Assembly (NCBI GenBank): GCA_031550085.1
Contig: JAVBOY010000003.1
Span: 19,630-83,629 of the forward strand
Direction of reading: 5' to 3'
Source: UBA4417 sp031550085
GTDB lineage: Bacteria; Bacteroidota; Bacteroidia; Bacteroidales; UBA4417
Length of the DNA stretch: 64,000 nt
Shown here: piece by piece, positions 28,142 through 37,007 of the stretch
Position numbering within the stretch: position 1 is the first letter of the stretch
Layout: each line of letters begins with the position of its first letter
Notes under the pieces: model-generated
The model's database searches: none
Seen by the model: only the letters and a program-made list of their open reading frames with translations
What the model was told of the DNA's origin: nothing
Program-made: the position numbers and the translations under genes

Positions 28142-29050
28142 TTACTTACATTCTCGTTCTATCAGTTCTTTGGCTTTTGCATAACCCAACTCCGAAGCCT
28201 TTTTCCAGTCCGGGCATTGCAGGTTGTCTTCTTTGGAATAATGAGCGACTCCCCGGTTAAAATAAGCGATGGCATTATTGGGATTGATCGCAATTACTTC
28301 GGAAAAATCTTTCATGGCATGATCGTAATCTTTCAGCATCACATAACAGTTTCCCCGGTTCATCAACGATTCCTGATCCCGGGGATTCAGTTCGACGGCT
28401 TTTGTAAACGACTGGATGGCTTCTTTGTAAAGCTGTAAAGCGGCTTGAGAAGTTCCGATGTTGTAATGAATGACCGGCAATTGGGGATTCAGCTCGAGAA
28501 CTTTTTGATAGTATTTGATGGCTTCCTGATGCTTGTCGGAAAGAGCATTGACCACACCCAAGCTGTAATAGGCATCTGTGAAGTTTTTATCTATCGAAAT
28601 GGTTTTTTCAAAATCCGCTACTGCTTTTGCGGTTTGTTTGAGTTGTTCGTAAGTTTTTCCCCGGTAATAGTAATAATCGGCTTGATTCGGCGCCAATGAA
28701 ATGGCTTTTGTTAAATCTTTTTCAGCGCCTGCATAATCTCTGGCATCAAATTTCAGTCGTCCTCTTGAATAATAGGACTTTGCGTCATTCGGATCTTTTG
28801 CAAGGGCATCGTTTAGTTCCGCCAAAGATCTTGGGCTTGCAGCTACATCAGCAGGATTTCCGGGATTGGCAGTGGGAGTCAACACATCGGTTATCGGTAT
28901 GTTTGTCAGGCTTTGTTCCGTGCCTTGTTTGGTCGAATCCCCTGTCGACTGCGTTGCCGCTTTATTGTCGGTTTTGTTGTTGTTTTTGCAGGATATTACA
29001 AATACCATGAAGAACAAAGCGATCCAAAAGGTATACTGGTTCTTTTTCAT
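28142..29050 (-). CDS. TPR-repeat lipoprotein
   Basis: A 302-residue lipoprotein with lipobox VISC (Cys21), an N/T/Q-rich linker, then about six tetratricopeptide repeats (for example AKSYYSRGRLKFDARDYAGA and AIAYFNRGVAHYSKEDN). The C-terminus has a paired cysteine segment (LQCPDWKKASELG ... IERECK). TPR lipoproteins serve as scaffolds in the periplasm. The 5-base gap to pbpC suggests that it may organise or regulate PBP1C, though that is inference. Confidence 0.87.
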   Translation of the reverse strand: MKKNQYTFWIALFFMVFVISCKNNNKTDNKAATQSTGDSTKQGTEQSLTNIPITDVLTPTANPGNPADVAASPRSLAELNDALAKDPNDAKSYYSRGRLKFDARDYAGAEKDLTKAISLAPNQADYYYYRGKTYEQLKQTAKAVADFEKTISIDKNFTDAYYSLGVVNALSDKHQEAIKYYQKVLELNPQLPVIHYNIGTSQAALQLYKEAIQSFTKAVELNPRDQESLMNRGNCYVMLKDYDHAMKDFSEVIAINPNNAIAYFNRGVAHYSKEDNLQCPDWKKASELGYAKAKELIERECK

Positions 29051-29074
29051 TTTAATGCGATGCTATTTTTACGT

Positions 29075-30271
29075 TCAATTTTCTAGAATTTTTTCACGTG
29101 TGTCAACCGGAATGATCGACGAGCGTTGCTCGGTCGACGAATCAAACAGTTTCCGGTAAGTAATATGGCGCTTGGCAAAGGTTGCGCCCACCGATTCGTG
29201 AAGTTGGCGCATTTTGGGATTGAAATCGCCTACCCATGAAAGTTCGATCTCGGTGTAATCGGGTTTTCGTCTCATCACTTCATTCATGTGCCAAAACAAA
29301 GCGGATTCGATCCCGGATTTTTGAAATTTGGGTTTTACGCCCATAATAACGATGCGGGAGCGTGTAAATTTCTTTTCCGATCTGGGCGCCAGTAAAAATT
29401 GCAGTTTGTTCCAAAAGTCGGTTTTCCCGTTTAGGATCCGGATCTTTTGATTTAAATCAGGAATCATGATCTCGAATGCAATCGGCTCGCCCTGATGGAA
29501 TGCAAACCAAATAAATTCGGGAATCATAAACGCTTTCATAGAAGTAAGAGCCTTCTTAATGGCATCGAACGTCATAGGCACAAAGTTCTCATGAAACTGC
29601 CAGGCATCATTGTATATTTCGGAAAAAGCTTTTGCATAGCGTTCTTCGTTATTGGGATCAAAATGTTCACAGGAATACTCTTCTTTCCGGCGCACCCAAT
29701 CGGCTATTTTCCAAAAGCGTTCGGGAAATGGTTTGGTTAAATCCAAATGATTGCTGATTTGCTCAAAATAAAATTGGAATCCGTAATTTTCAAACAAATT
29801 TTTATAGTACGGCGGATTGTAGTTCATTCCAAAACTTTGCGGCATAAAACCTTCAACCAGGAGCCCCCAAAAATTGTCGTTTTCGCCAAAGTTGATCGGC
29901 CCATCCATGGCTTGCATTCCTTGCGCCTGATTCCATTGGCGGGCAATATCGAATAGTTGGAATGCTGCTTCTTGATCGTTGATGCACTCAAAAAAACCGA
30001 TTCCTCCGGTAGGCTGCTGAAATGTATACGCTTTCTTTCGGTTTACAAAGGCCGCAATCCGCCCGACCAACTGATCGTTTTCATCCGTTAAAATCCAACG
30101 GCAAGCTGCGCCGTGTGAGAAAAATTCATTTCGATCCGGTGAAAAAATCCCTTCAATAATGGAATCAAGCGGACAAACGTAGTTTTTGTCGTTTTTATAC
30201 AACACACGGGGTGTATCTAAAAAACGTTTTGCCAATTTTTTATTCGTAACCTCAAGTAAGTTATATTTCAT
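29075..30271 (-). CDS. GNAT acetyltransferase-like protein
   Basis: A 398-residue protein resembling conserved Bacteroidota proteins with a degenerate GNAT fold in the C-terminal half (MGVKPKFQKSGIESALFWHM resembles the acetyl-CoA-binding motif A; ELSWVGDFNPKMRQLHESVGA the following helix). The N-terminal half carries an RIAAFVNRKK segment and PTGGIGFFECIND, reminiscent of a second GNAT-like module. The substrate is unknown. No signal peptide. It is followed 24 bases later by the TPR lipoprotein gene. Confidence 0.8.
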   Translation of the reverse strand: MKYNLLEVTNKKLAKRFLDTPRVLYKNDKNYVCPLDSIIEGIFSPDRNEFFSHGAACRWILTDENDQLVGRIAAFVNRKKAYTFQQPTGGIGFFECINDQEAAFQLFDIARQWNQAQGMQAMDGPINFGENDNFWGLLVEGFMPQSFGMNYNPPYYKNLFENYGFQFYFEQISNHLDLTKPFPERFWKIADWVRRKEEYSCEHFDPNNEERYAKAFSEIYNDAWQFHENFVPMTFDAIKKALTSMKAFMIPEFIWFAFHQGEPIAFEIMIPDLNQKIRILNGKTDFWNKLQFLLAPRSEKKFTRSRIVIMGVKPKFQKSGIESALFWHMNEVMRRKPDYTEIELSWVGDFNPKMRQLHESVGATFAKRHITYRKLFDSSTEQRSSIIPVDTREKILEN

Positions 30272-30287
30272 GGACCGATTTTTGAGG

Positions 30288-30295
30288 CAAATGTA
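30288..30295 (-). promoter_or_regulatory. Candidate -7 element for the GNAT/TPR/pbpC unit
   Basis: Minus-strand TACATTTG is an exact TAnnTTTG match, 16 bases before the ATG at 30271. A second match (TATTTTTG, 30323-30330) lies further upstream. Confidence 0.45.
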
Positions 30296-30499
30296 TCAAA
30301 AATTCTCTCTGAAATTGCAGTACAAAAATAGGGCCGAACGTTTTCTTGGGGTGCCAACCCCAAAAATCAAGCTCCTGATTTAAAGGGGGAAAAAGAAGAC
30401 AGGGATTGAATCAAAAAGATACCCATGGGGCCCCAAAGGTCTTTAACAGACAGGATTAACTATTTTTCCGATTTTTTTGATTCTTCTGAAAAGAGCATG

Positions 30500-31492
30500 T
30501 TACTTGCCAGTCAATATTTTTTCGATTTTTTGCAATTCGTCTTCCCGGAACGTTAAGTTTTGCAAGGATTTTAAGTTTATTTCAAGCTGGGAAACCGAAC
30601 TGGCTCCGATCAACACCGACGTAACCCGCTCGTCTTTCAAAAGCCAGGCAATAGACATTTGAGCTAACGTTTGGTTACGTTTTTTTGCGATTTCATTTAG
30701 CAGCTTGATTTTAGGAAGAACTGCTTTTACTTTTTCTTCATTCAAAAACATATTGGCTTTTACGACCCGCGAATCGGCCGGAACTCCCGACAAATAGCGG
30801 TCGGTAAGCAAGCCCTGGGCCAAAGGGGAAAAAGCAATGCAGCCCAGTTTGTTGTTTTCGAGCGTGTTCAGCAATTCTTTTTCCACCCAGCGATCCAACA
30901 TGCTATAGCGGGGCTGGTGGATAATAAATGGTGTTCCTGTTTTCTTCAAAAGATCTGCCGCTTTTTGAGTTGCATCTGCCGGGTAATTTGAAATTCCCAC
31001 GTAAAGCGCTTTCCCTTGCCGCACTAGCAAATCCAGTGTATGCATGGTTTCTTCCATCGGCGTATTGGGATCGGGGCGATGATGATAAAAAATATCCACA
31101 TAATCCAGTTTCATGCGCTGCAAGCTTTGATTGAGACTGGCGACCAGATATTTTTTCGAACCCCAATCCCCATAAGGCCCTGGCCACATAGAATGTCCGG
31201 CTTTAGTCGAAACAATCAGTTCGTCGCGGTGCGATTTTAAATCCGAATTCAAAACTTTGCCGAAATTTTCTTCAGCGCTTCCAGCCGGAACACCGTAATT
31301 GTTCGCCAGATCAAAATGGGTAACGCCGTGGTCAAACGCTTTGAGAAGAATTTCACGGACAAGCTCAAAGGGTTGGGTGTAACCAAAATTCTGCCACAAC
31401 CCTAACGAAATGGCGGGTAATAGTAAACCGCTATCTCCGCAGCGTCTGTAAAGCATTTCTGTATATCGGGACGAAGCCGGAATGTAATTCAT
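30500..31492 (-). CDS. Aldo/keto reductase, YghZ-like (glyceraldehyde 3-phosphate reductase type)
   Basis: A 330-residue NADPH-dependent oxidoreductase with a TIM-barrel fold. It closely follows E. coli YghZ (Gpr): YRRCGDSGLLLPAISLGLW, THFDLANNYG (catalytic Asp and Tyr), VSTKAGHSMWPGPYG (catalytic Lys), DYVDIFYHHRPD (catalytic His), and VLIGASSVSQLE near the C-terminus for cofactor binding. YghZ reduces L-glyceraldehyde 3-phosphate and methylglyoxal; since mgsA occurs in the same window, aldehyde detoxification is a reasonable role. Confidence 0.92.
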   Translation of the reverse strand: MNYIPASSRYTEMLYRRCGDSGLLLPAISLGLWQNFGYTQPFELVREILLKAFDHGVTHFDLANNYGVPAGSAEENFGKVLNSDLKSHRDELIVSTKAGHSMWPGPYGDWGSKKYLVASLNQSLQRMKLDYVDIFYHHRPDPNTPMEETMHTLDLLVRQGKALYVGISNYPADATQKAADLLKKTGTPFIIHQPRYSMLDRWVEKELLNTLENNKLGCIAFSPLAQGLLTDRYLSGVPADSRVVKANMFLNEEKVKAVLPKIKLLNEIAKKRNQTLAQMSIAWLLKDERVTSVLIGASSVSQLEINLKSLQNLTFREDELQKIEKILTGK

Positions 31493-31658
31493 GATTATTT
31501 TTAATTTTTATTATGTAACAGTCAAAGGTAACACAACCCGTTGACAATCGGCATGATTTTTTATTCAACCCTTGAACCATACAACTGGTTTCACGTTTTT
31601 AGAGATTCACCTTGTATGGAATTTACGATATACAAACCTGATTTTTACCAAAAAGTTT

Positions 31659-31666
31659 TACTTTTG
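31659..31666 (+). promoter_or_regulatory. -7 element abutting the glyS start codon
   Basis: TACTTTTG matches TAnnTTTG and ends only 5 bases before the glyS ATG (31672), so initiation would fall at or next to the start codon. A CCTG at 31637-31640 sits 18 bases upstream as a weak -33. Confidence 0.55.
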
Positions 31667-31671
31667 CAGGC

Positions 31672-33195
31672 ATGGCACAGAATGAAGACGTTTTTAAAAA
31701 AATAATTTCCCATGCCAAAGAGTATGGGTTTGTATTCCAATCGAGTGAAATCTACGATGGGTTAAGTGCGGTCTACGACTACGCACAAAACGGTGTTGAA
31801 CTCAAAAACAACATCAAACAATATTGGTGGAAATCGATGGTGCAAATGCACGAAAATATTGTTGGCATCGATTCGGCAATTTTTATGCATCCCACCATTT
31901 GGAAAGCTTCCGGGCACGTGGATGCTTTCAACGATCCGCTGATCGATAACAAGGATTCCAAAAAGCGTTACCGCGCCGATGTATTGATTGAAGAATACCT
32001 CGAAAAACAAAACGACAAAATTGAAAAAGAGGTTGAAAAAGCAGCCAAACGGTTTGGTGATGCCTTCGACCGGCAGCAATTTGTAAGTACCAATGCGCGG
32101 GTTTTGGAATACCGGGCAAAAATAGACACGGTGCATACACGTTTTGTAAAGGCTATGGAAACCAGCGATTTGGCTGAAGTAAAAAAAATCATTGAAGATT
32201 GCGAAATCGTTTGCCCCGTCAGCGGGTCCCGGAACTGGACCGAGGTTCGGCAATTCAACCTGATGTTTTCAACCCAAATGGGTTCCGTGAGTGAAGATGC
32301 TTCTACCCTGTATTTGCGTCCCGAAACAGCCCAAGGTATTTTTGTCAATTACCTCAATGTACAAAAAACCGGGCGGATGAAGATCCCGTTTGGGATTGCA
32401 CAAACCGGCAAAGCATTCCGGAATGAAATCGTAGCCCGGCAGTTTATTTTCCGCATGCGTGAATTCGAACAAATGGAAATGCAGTTTTTTGTACGCCCCG
32501 GAACCGAAATGGAGTGGTTCGAATATTGGAAAAAAACGCGTCTGGATTGGCATTTGGCTTTGGGAATCCCGGTTGAAAAATACCGTTACCATCCGCACGA
32601 TAAGCTGGCGCACTATGCGAATGCAGCTTGCGATATTGAGTTTGAGTTTGCTTTCGGCTTCAAAGAACTGGAAGGCATTCACTCGCGCACCGATTTCGAT
32701 TTGTCGCAACACCAAAAATTTTCCGGAAAAAAATTGCAATATTTTGATCCCGAATTAAACGAAAATTATGTTCCTTACGTTATAGAAACATCGATTGGTT
32801 TGGATCGTACATTTTTAACCGTTTTAAGCCATGCTTATTGCGAAGAAAAGTTAGAAGACGGTTCGGAACGTGTGGTCATGCGCATTCCGGGGATTTTGGC
32901 CCCCATTAAGTGTGCCGTTCTTCCGCTGGTTGCTAAAGACGGCCTGCCTGAAAAAGCGCGTGAAATTTTAAGTATCCTGATGCCTGACTTTATGTGCCAG
33001 TATGAAGAAAAAGATTCGATCGGGAAACGTTACCGACGCCACGATGCCATTGGAACGCCTTATTGCGTCACGATTGACCATCAGACGTTACAAGACAACA
33101 TGGTTACCATCCGTCATCGCGACACCATGGAGCAACATCGTATCCCTGTTGAAAAAATAGCAGAAACTTTACGCGACGCTATTCGTTTAAATTAG
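31672..33195 (+). CDS. glyS: Glycine--tRNA ligase (alpha2 type)
   Basis: A 507-residue class II synthetase of the homodimeric type. It shows FVFQSSEIYDGLSAVYDYAQ near the N-terminus, GSRNWTEVRQFNLMF, LRPETAQGIFVNY (motif 2 region), FRNEIVARQFIFRMREFEQME, and ETSIGLDRTFLTVL (motif 3), followed by an anticodon-binding domain. The start at 31672 matches the family N-terminus (MAQNEDVFKKI). A -7 element directly before it suggests a leaderless or nearly leaderless mRNA. Confidence 0.97.
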   Translation: MAQNEDVFKKIISHAKEYGFVFQSSEIYDGLSAVYDYAQNGVELKNNIKQYWWKSMVQMHENIVGIDSAIFMHPTIWKASGHVDAFNDPLIDNKDSKKRYRADVLIEEYLEKQNDKIEKEVEKAAKRFGDAFDRQQFVSTNARVLEYRAKIDTVHTRFVKAMETSDLAEVKKIIEDCEIVCPVSGSRNWTEVRQFNLMFSTQMGSVSEDASTLYLRPETAQGIFVNYLNVQKTGRMKIPFGIAQTGKAFRNEIVARQFIFRMREFEQMEMQFFVRPGTEMEWFEYWKKTRLDWHLALGIPVEKYRYHPHDKLAHYANAACDIEFEFAFGFKELEGIHSRTDFDLSQHQKFSGKKLQYFDPELNENYVPYVIETSIGLDRTFLTVLSHAYCEEKLEDGSERVVMRIPGILAPIKCAVLPLVAKDGLPEKAREILSILMPDFMCQYEEKDSIGKRYRRHDAIGTPYCVTIDHQTLQDNMVTIRHRDTMEQHRIPVEKIAETLRDAIRLN

Positions 33196-33245
33196 ACTAC
33201 TTTTTATCGTAATTTTTGTTATCCAACATTTAATTTTTTCAAAAA

Positions 33246-34145
33246 ATGGAATCAAAGCCCTCAACCCTTGGATATAAAATTGTGATTGGCCTTATGGCTG
33301 TGGCTATTGTCGTGCTTGCGTGGATGCTGGTTTCTACCCATAACCGGCTGGCGGAAGAACGAAGCCATGTAACGATTTCCGAAGAACAAAAGACGAATTT
33401 GCAATCGGAATTAGATTCTTTGGTCGCCAATCACGAAAAACTGAAATTGGAAAATTCCAATTTGACCGGAAAACTTTCGAGTAAAGATTCGATTATTCAA
33501 AAAAACGCTACTGAAATCCGCAAATTGATTAATTCAAGAGCGGAATTGACGCAAGTAAAGAAAAAGCTGGAAGAGTTCAAAAGAATCACAAAAGGCTACG
33601 AATCGCAAATTGATTCGTTGCAAATGGTTACCCGCCAGTTGCGGAGTGAAAACGAGCAAATTAAAATCGTTTATCAAAACGAACAGCGGAAAAATACCGA
33701 ACTAAGCAAAGAAAAAGAAGACCTAACTTCAAAAATTTCGGCGGCAAAAATTCTGAAAGCCTATAAGATTACAGCCGTCGGATTGCGTTCGGGAAGCGGA
33801 AAAGAACGAGAAACAGATAAGGCGTCATCAACCGAAAAAATTAAAGTTTGTTTTACCATCAGCGAAAACAAACTGATTACCGAAGGTTATGAACGCTTGT
33901 TTGTCCGCATTGCTCGGCCGGGCGATAATTTGATTTTAACCCGCGGTTCAAATTATACCTGGACCTATAAGGGAGAAATCATGCAATTTTCGTCGATGGA
34001 GACGCTGAATTATGAGGGCGAAGCCGTTGATGTTTGCACCTATTTTGAAAAGCCCGCATCGATGGATCTTCCTAAAGGGCGTTACTTTGTAACCGTCTTT
34101 ACGCAAGACCGTGAAATCGGTGAAGGAAGTTTTGAGTTGAAATAG
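33246..34145 (+). CDS. Membrane-anchored coiled-coil protein of unknown function
   Basis: A 299-residue protein that I do not recognise as a named family, though similar proteins are common in Bacteroidales. It has a short cytoplasmic N-terminus, one transmembrane segment (GYKIVIGLMAVAIVVLAWML, about 9-28), a long coiled coil (~35-170, SKDSIIQKNATEIRKLINSR), and a C-terminal beta-rich domain (~175-299, ending REIGEGSFELK). Length and topology suggest a periplasmic stalk carrying a small globular head. It lies 50 bases after glyS and ends at a strong terminator. Confidence 0.8.
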   Translation: MESKPSTLGYKIVIGLMAVAIVVLAWMLVSTHNRLAEERSHVTISEEQKTNLQSELDSLVANHEKLKLENSNLTGKLSSKDSIIQKNATEIRKLINSRAELTQVKKKLEEFKRITKGYESQIDSLQMVTRQLRSENEQIKIVYQNEQRKNTELSKEKEDLTSKISAAKILKAYKITAVGLRSGSGKERETDKASSTEKIKVCFTISENKLITEGYERLFVRIARPGDNLILTRGSNYTWTYKGEIMQFSSMETLNYEGEAVDVCTYFEKPASMDLPKGRYFVTVFTQDREIGEGSFELK

Positions 34146-34174
34146 TCGCTTCAAGTTTCTTTGTAAAAGCTTAC

Positions 34175-34220
34175 AAATGCCTTCCGAAGACCCATTTATG
34201 TGGGATCGGAAGGCATTTTT
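34175..34220 (+). terminator. Rho-independent terminator after the coiled-coil gene
   Basis: A perfect 13-bp stem (34175-34187 with 34206-34218, core TGCCTTCCGA) has an inner CCA/TGG pairing in the loop and a T-run. Confidence 0.92.
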
Positions 34221-34337
34221 GACAGATATCTCCTTTCGGACAAAAAACTTTTCTGCGCTGTTTATTTGTTAAAACCGTGTTGATTTCCAGATAGACAAAG
34301 AAAAAAAATAATTCCAAGCGTTTATTTTTTCAAAAAA

Positions 34338-34369
34338 TTTGGTCAGATTAAATTTTTGATTTTACTTTG
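34338..34369 (+). promoter_or_regulatory. Candidate promoter for the creD unit
   Basis: TTTG (34338-34341), a 20-base spacer, and TTACTTTG (34362-34369, one mismatch from TAnnTTTG), 18 bases before the ATG at 34388. Confidence 0.4.
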
Positions 34370-34387
34370 CATTTCAAAGTGCTTTTT

Positions 34388-34999
34388 ATGAAAACGTCCC
34401 GACAAGAATTAGAAGCCCTAAACGACATCCGGTCCATGATGGAACGAAGCAGTCGTTTTATTAGTTTGAGCGGTTGGAGCGGAGTTTCCGCCGGTTGTTG
34501 CGCTTTAATCGGCGCCACTTTTGCGTATCCGATTGTCGCCAAACGCCACGAATTAGAAGTTTACTACTCCAATTCCGAAACCAATACGCTGCTGCTTATT
34601 GCGGCATGTACATTTGTCGCGGCTTTTGCATCGGCATTTTTCTTCACGTATATCAAGAGTAAAAAAAGTAATATTCCCATTTGGAGCAATACCAGCAAAC
34701 GGTTGCTGTGGAGTGTTTTCGTCCCGATGGCTGTGGGAGGTGCGTTTTTGCTTCGCATGATTGGTTTGGGCATTTTCGGATTGGTGGCGCCGGGTTGTCT
34801 CCTTTTTTACGGAATCGCTTTGGTAGCCGGAAGCCGCCAAACCTTAACCGAAATTAAATACCTGGGTTATGCCGAAATCATTGTAGGCTTCTTTTCTCTC
34901 TGGAAAATCGGATATGGATTTTATTTTTGGGTCATCGGATTTGGAATTTTCCACATCATTTATGGCATTTGGATGTGGAAGAAATATGAAAAGCAATGA
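34388..34999 (+). CDS. Multi-pass membrane protein upstream of an HTH regulator
   Basis: A 203-residue protein with an N-terminal amphipathic segment (QELEALNDIRSMMERSSRFI) and about six hydrophobic helices. I do not recognise a function. It ends MKKYEKQ-like at a TGA that overlaps the ATG of the next gene by four bases (ATGA), so the two are translationally coupled. I chose the ATG at 34388; an upstream in-frame TTG would fall inside the predicted promoter. Position before a winged-helix regulator and creD suggests an envelope-stress role. Confidence 0.82.
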   Translation: MKTSRQELEALNDIRSMMERSSRFISLSGWSGVSAGCCALIGATFAYPIVAKRHELEVYYSNSETNTLLLIAACTFVAAFASAFFFTYIKSKKSNIPIWSNTSKRLLWSVFVPMAVGGAFLLRMIGLGIFGLVAPGCLLFYGIALVAGSRQTLTEIKYLGYAEIIVGFFSLWKIGYGFYFWVIGFGIFHIIYGIWMWKKYEKQ

Positions 35000-35289
35000 A
35001 TGTAAACGACTTAAACAAAACGTTCGATAACCGGGTACGACTGGGCATTATGAGTGCGTTGGCGGTAAATGTAACCTTGGATTTCAACACCTTGAAAGAG
35101 TTGTTGCAAATTACCGACGGCAATTTGGCATCACACCTGAAAAGCTTGGAGGAAGCGAAATACATCGAGGTAAAAAAAGGATTTATCGGACGTAAAACGA
35201 ATACCACTTACTCCATCAGTCACGAAGGCGAAAAAGCCTTCAAAAGTCATTTGGATGTACTTGAAAATTTGATAAAAACAATACGTTAA
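34996..35289 (+). CDS. Winged-helix transcriptional regulator (MarR/ArsR-like, HTH_34 type)
   Basis: A 97-residue DNA-binding protein. Residues ~10-75 give a winged helix: VRLGIMSALAVN, FNTLKELLQITDGNLASHLKSLEE (recognition helix), then the wing KKGFIGRKTNTTYSIS. No sensor domain follows, only a C-terminal dimerisation helix (FKSHLDVLENLIKTIR). It overlaps the previous gene by four bases and precedes creD by 86 bases, so it probably controls this operon. Confidence 0.88.
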   Translation: MNVNDLNKTFDNRVRLGIMSALAVNVTLDFNTLKELLQITDGNLASHLKSLEEAKYIEVKKGFIGRKTNTTYSISHEGEKAFKSHLDVLENLIKTIR

Positions 35290-35375
35290 TTTTTTTTGTT
35301 TATTCGCTTTGAAAAACAAAGTACTTTTTATTTAAAACACAATCTTCATACACGAACAATTAATTTACTACAAAA

Positions 35376-36824
35376 ATGGAAACTCAAGATCAAACGAATT
35401 TACAACATGAACAAGCCAACAACACTTATGGAAGACCGTTGGCAGAAAACTCCGAAAGGGAGAAAAAAAACAGGGGAACTTCGCTCACAGTCAAGGGATT
35501 GATTGTGTTTGCACTTATCTTGTTGCTAATGATTCCGATGATATTTATTTCGGAACTGGTGCGTGAGCGATTAAACCGGCAAAACGAAATACGAAAGGAA
35601 GTAAGCAGCAAATGGGCTGACAATCAAACATTTGTTGGCCCGCTTTTGGTAATTCCGTATAAAAAAGAGGTGCTAAAAAATACCAAAGGCGAAATAACCG
35701 GCTATAACGAAGGAAAACTTTATATTTTACCCGAAACCCTTGATATTTCCGGAACAATCCAGCCACACACGCGCCACCGGAGTATTTTTGATGTCACCGT
35801 TTACCAGTCGGACTTAAGCTTCAACGGACATTTCGGTTCACTCGATTTGGAAAAATGGAACATTGCCCCGGAAAATTTGCTGTTGGAAAAAGCGCAGGTA
35901 TTTTTCGGTTTGACCGATTTTAGGGGACTAGAAGAACAAGTTTCCATACAATTCGGTAAGAGTACTTACGAATTAACGGCAAGCGACATGGCCGTGAGTA
36001 GCGATAACCTGAGTTTAACAGATGCATACACAAGCGTTGCTGTGCAGCAGGAAGGACCAAATACATTCGGATTGGCATCGCCCGTCACGCTTTCGATGGA
36101 AGATTTAAAAGCGGGAGAAAAATTTTCGCTCAGTTTGAAAATCAAAGGTTCCGATTACCTGGCATTTACACCCATCGGGAAAACCAATACCACGCACATT
36201 TCCTCCCCCTGGGAAGATCCGTCGTTTATTGGAAGTTTTTTACCCAATTCGCCGGCAACCATCTCAGACAAAGGATTCGAAGCGGATTGGAAAATATTGC
36301 ACCTTAACCGTAGTTATCCTCAAGTTTGGAACGATCAGCAATTTTCGATCGGGAGTTCGCTTTACGGCGTCAAACTGTTGAAATCTACCGATTCGTATGC
36401 CAAAACGGAGCGCTCGGTTAAATACGCCATTTTATTCATTGCATTAACCTTTGCGTTGTATTTTTTCATTGAAATCCTGCAAAAGCGCAAAATCCATCCT
36501 TTGCAATATGCCCTGGTGGGAATTTCTCTCTGCTTGTTTTACACGCTTTTGCTGGCAATCAGCGAATACATCAACTTTAATTATGCCTACTTAATCGCAA
36601 CAATTGCTACGGTCGGCCTGATTACCTTATATACCAAGAGCGCTTTCGGAAAATGGAAAATTGCCGCTTTGTTCGGAGTCGTTTTGGGAATGCTCTATTC
36701 CTTTATTTTCATCCTGATCCGTTTGCAGGACGGGGCTTTGTTGTTCGGCAGCATCGGCCTGTTTCTATTGCTGTGTGTGATTATGTACTACTCCCGGAAA
36801 ATTGATTGGTACGGGAAACAGTAA
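35376..36824 (+). CDS. creD: Cell envelope integrity protein CreD
   Basis: A 482-residue inner membrane protein of the CreD family (E. coli 450). A charged N-terminal ~35 residues precede the first transmembrane helix (VKGLIVFALILLLMIPMIFI). A large periplasmic domain follows (~60-350, with FVGPLLVIPY), then five or so C-terminal helices (~350-470). In E. coli creD is induced by CreBC and affects colicin and beta-lactam tolerance. Here no CreBC two-component system is present; the adjacent winged-helix gene is the likely controller. Confidence 0.93.
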   Translation: METQDQTNLQHEQANNTYGRPLAENSEREKKNRGTSLTVKGLIVFALILLLMIPMIFISELVRERLNRQNEIRKEVSSKWADNQTFVGPLLVIPYKKEVLKNTKGEITGYNEGKLYILPETLDISGTIQPHTRHRSIFDVTVYQSDLSFNGHFGSLDLEKWNIAPENLLLEKAQVFFGLTDFRGLEEQVSIQFGKSTYELTASDMAVSSDNLSLTDAYTSVAVQQEGPNTFGLASPVTLSMEDLKAGEKFSLSLKIKGSDYLAFTPIGKTNTTHISSPWEDPSFIGSFLPNSPATISDKGFEADWKILHLNRSYPQVWNDQQFSIGSSLYGVKLLKSTDSYAKTERSVKYAILFIALTFALYFFIEILQKRKIHPLQYALVGISLCLFYTLLLAISEYINFNYAYLIATIATVGLITLYTKSAFGKWKIAALFGVVLGMLYSFIFILIRLQDGALLFGSIGLFLLLCVIMYYSRKIDWYGKQ

Positions 36825-36951
36825 GCGATTGCGCGAAAAGTTTCTTGTTTGATAATGGTTTTAGCACCACCACTTTTTTACCCAAGCTAAACTTGCAAAA
36901 GATGAAACGGCACAGGTAAAACCTGTTACCAAGCCGGTTAGCCAAAAAAAA

Positions 36952-36992
36952 GATAGCCGCCCCAAACATGTGAGGCGGCTATCTTTTTTTTT
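36952..36992. terminator. Bidirectional terminator between creD and the S46 peptidase gene
   Basis: GATAGCCGCC (36952-36961) pairs perfectly with GGCGGCTATC (36974-36983), with eight A before and nine T after. The stem is identical to that at 22101-22129; the loop differs. Confidence 0.93.
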
Positions 36993-37007
36993 ATTCTATT
37001 GCAAAGA

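Noticed and set aside
30346..30365. Hairpin TTGGGGT/ACCCCAA as a terminator
   Set aside because: It is followed by A on the plus strand, so it lacks a T-run in the direction of either nearby gene.
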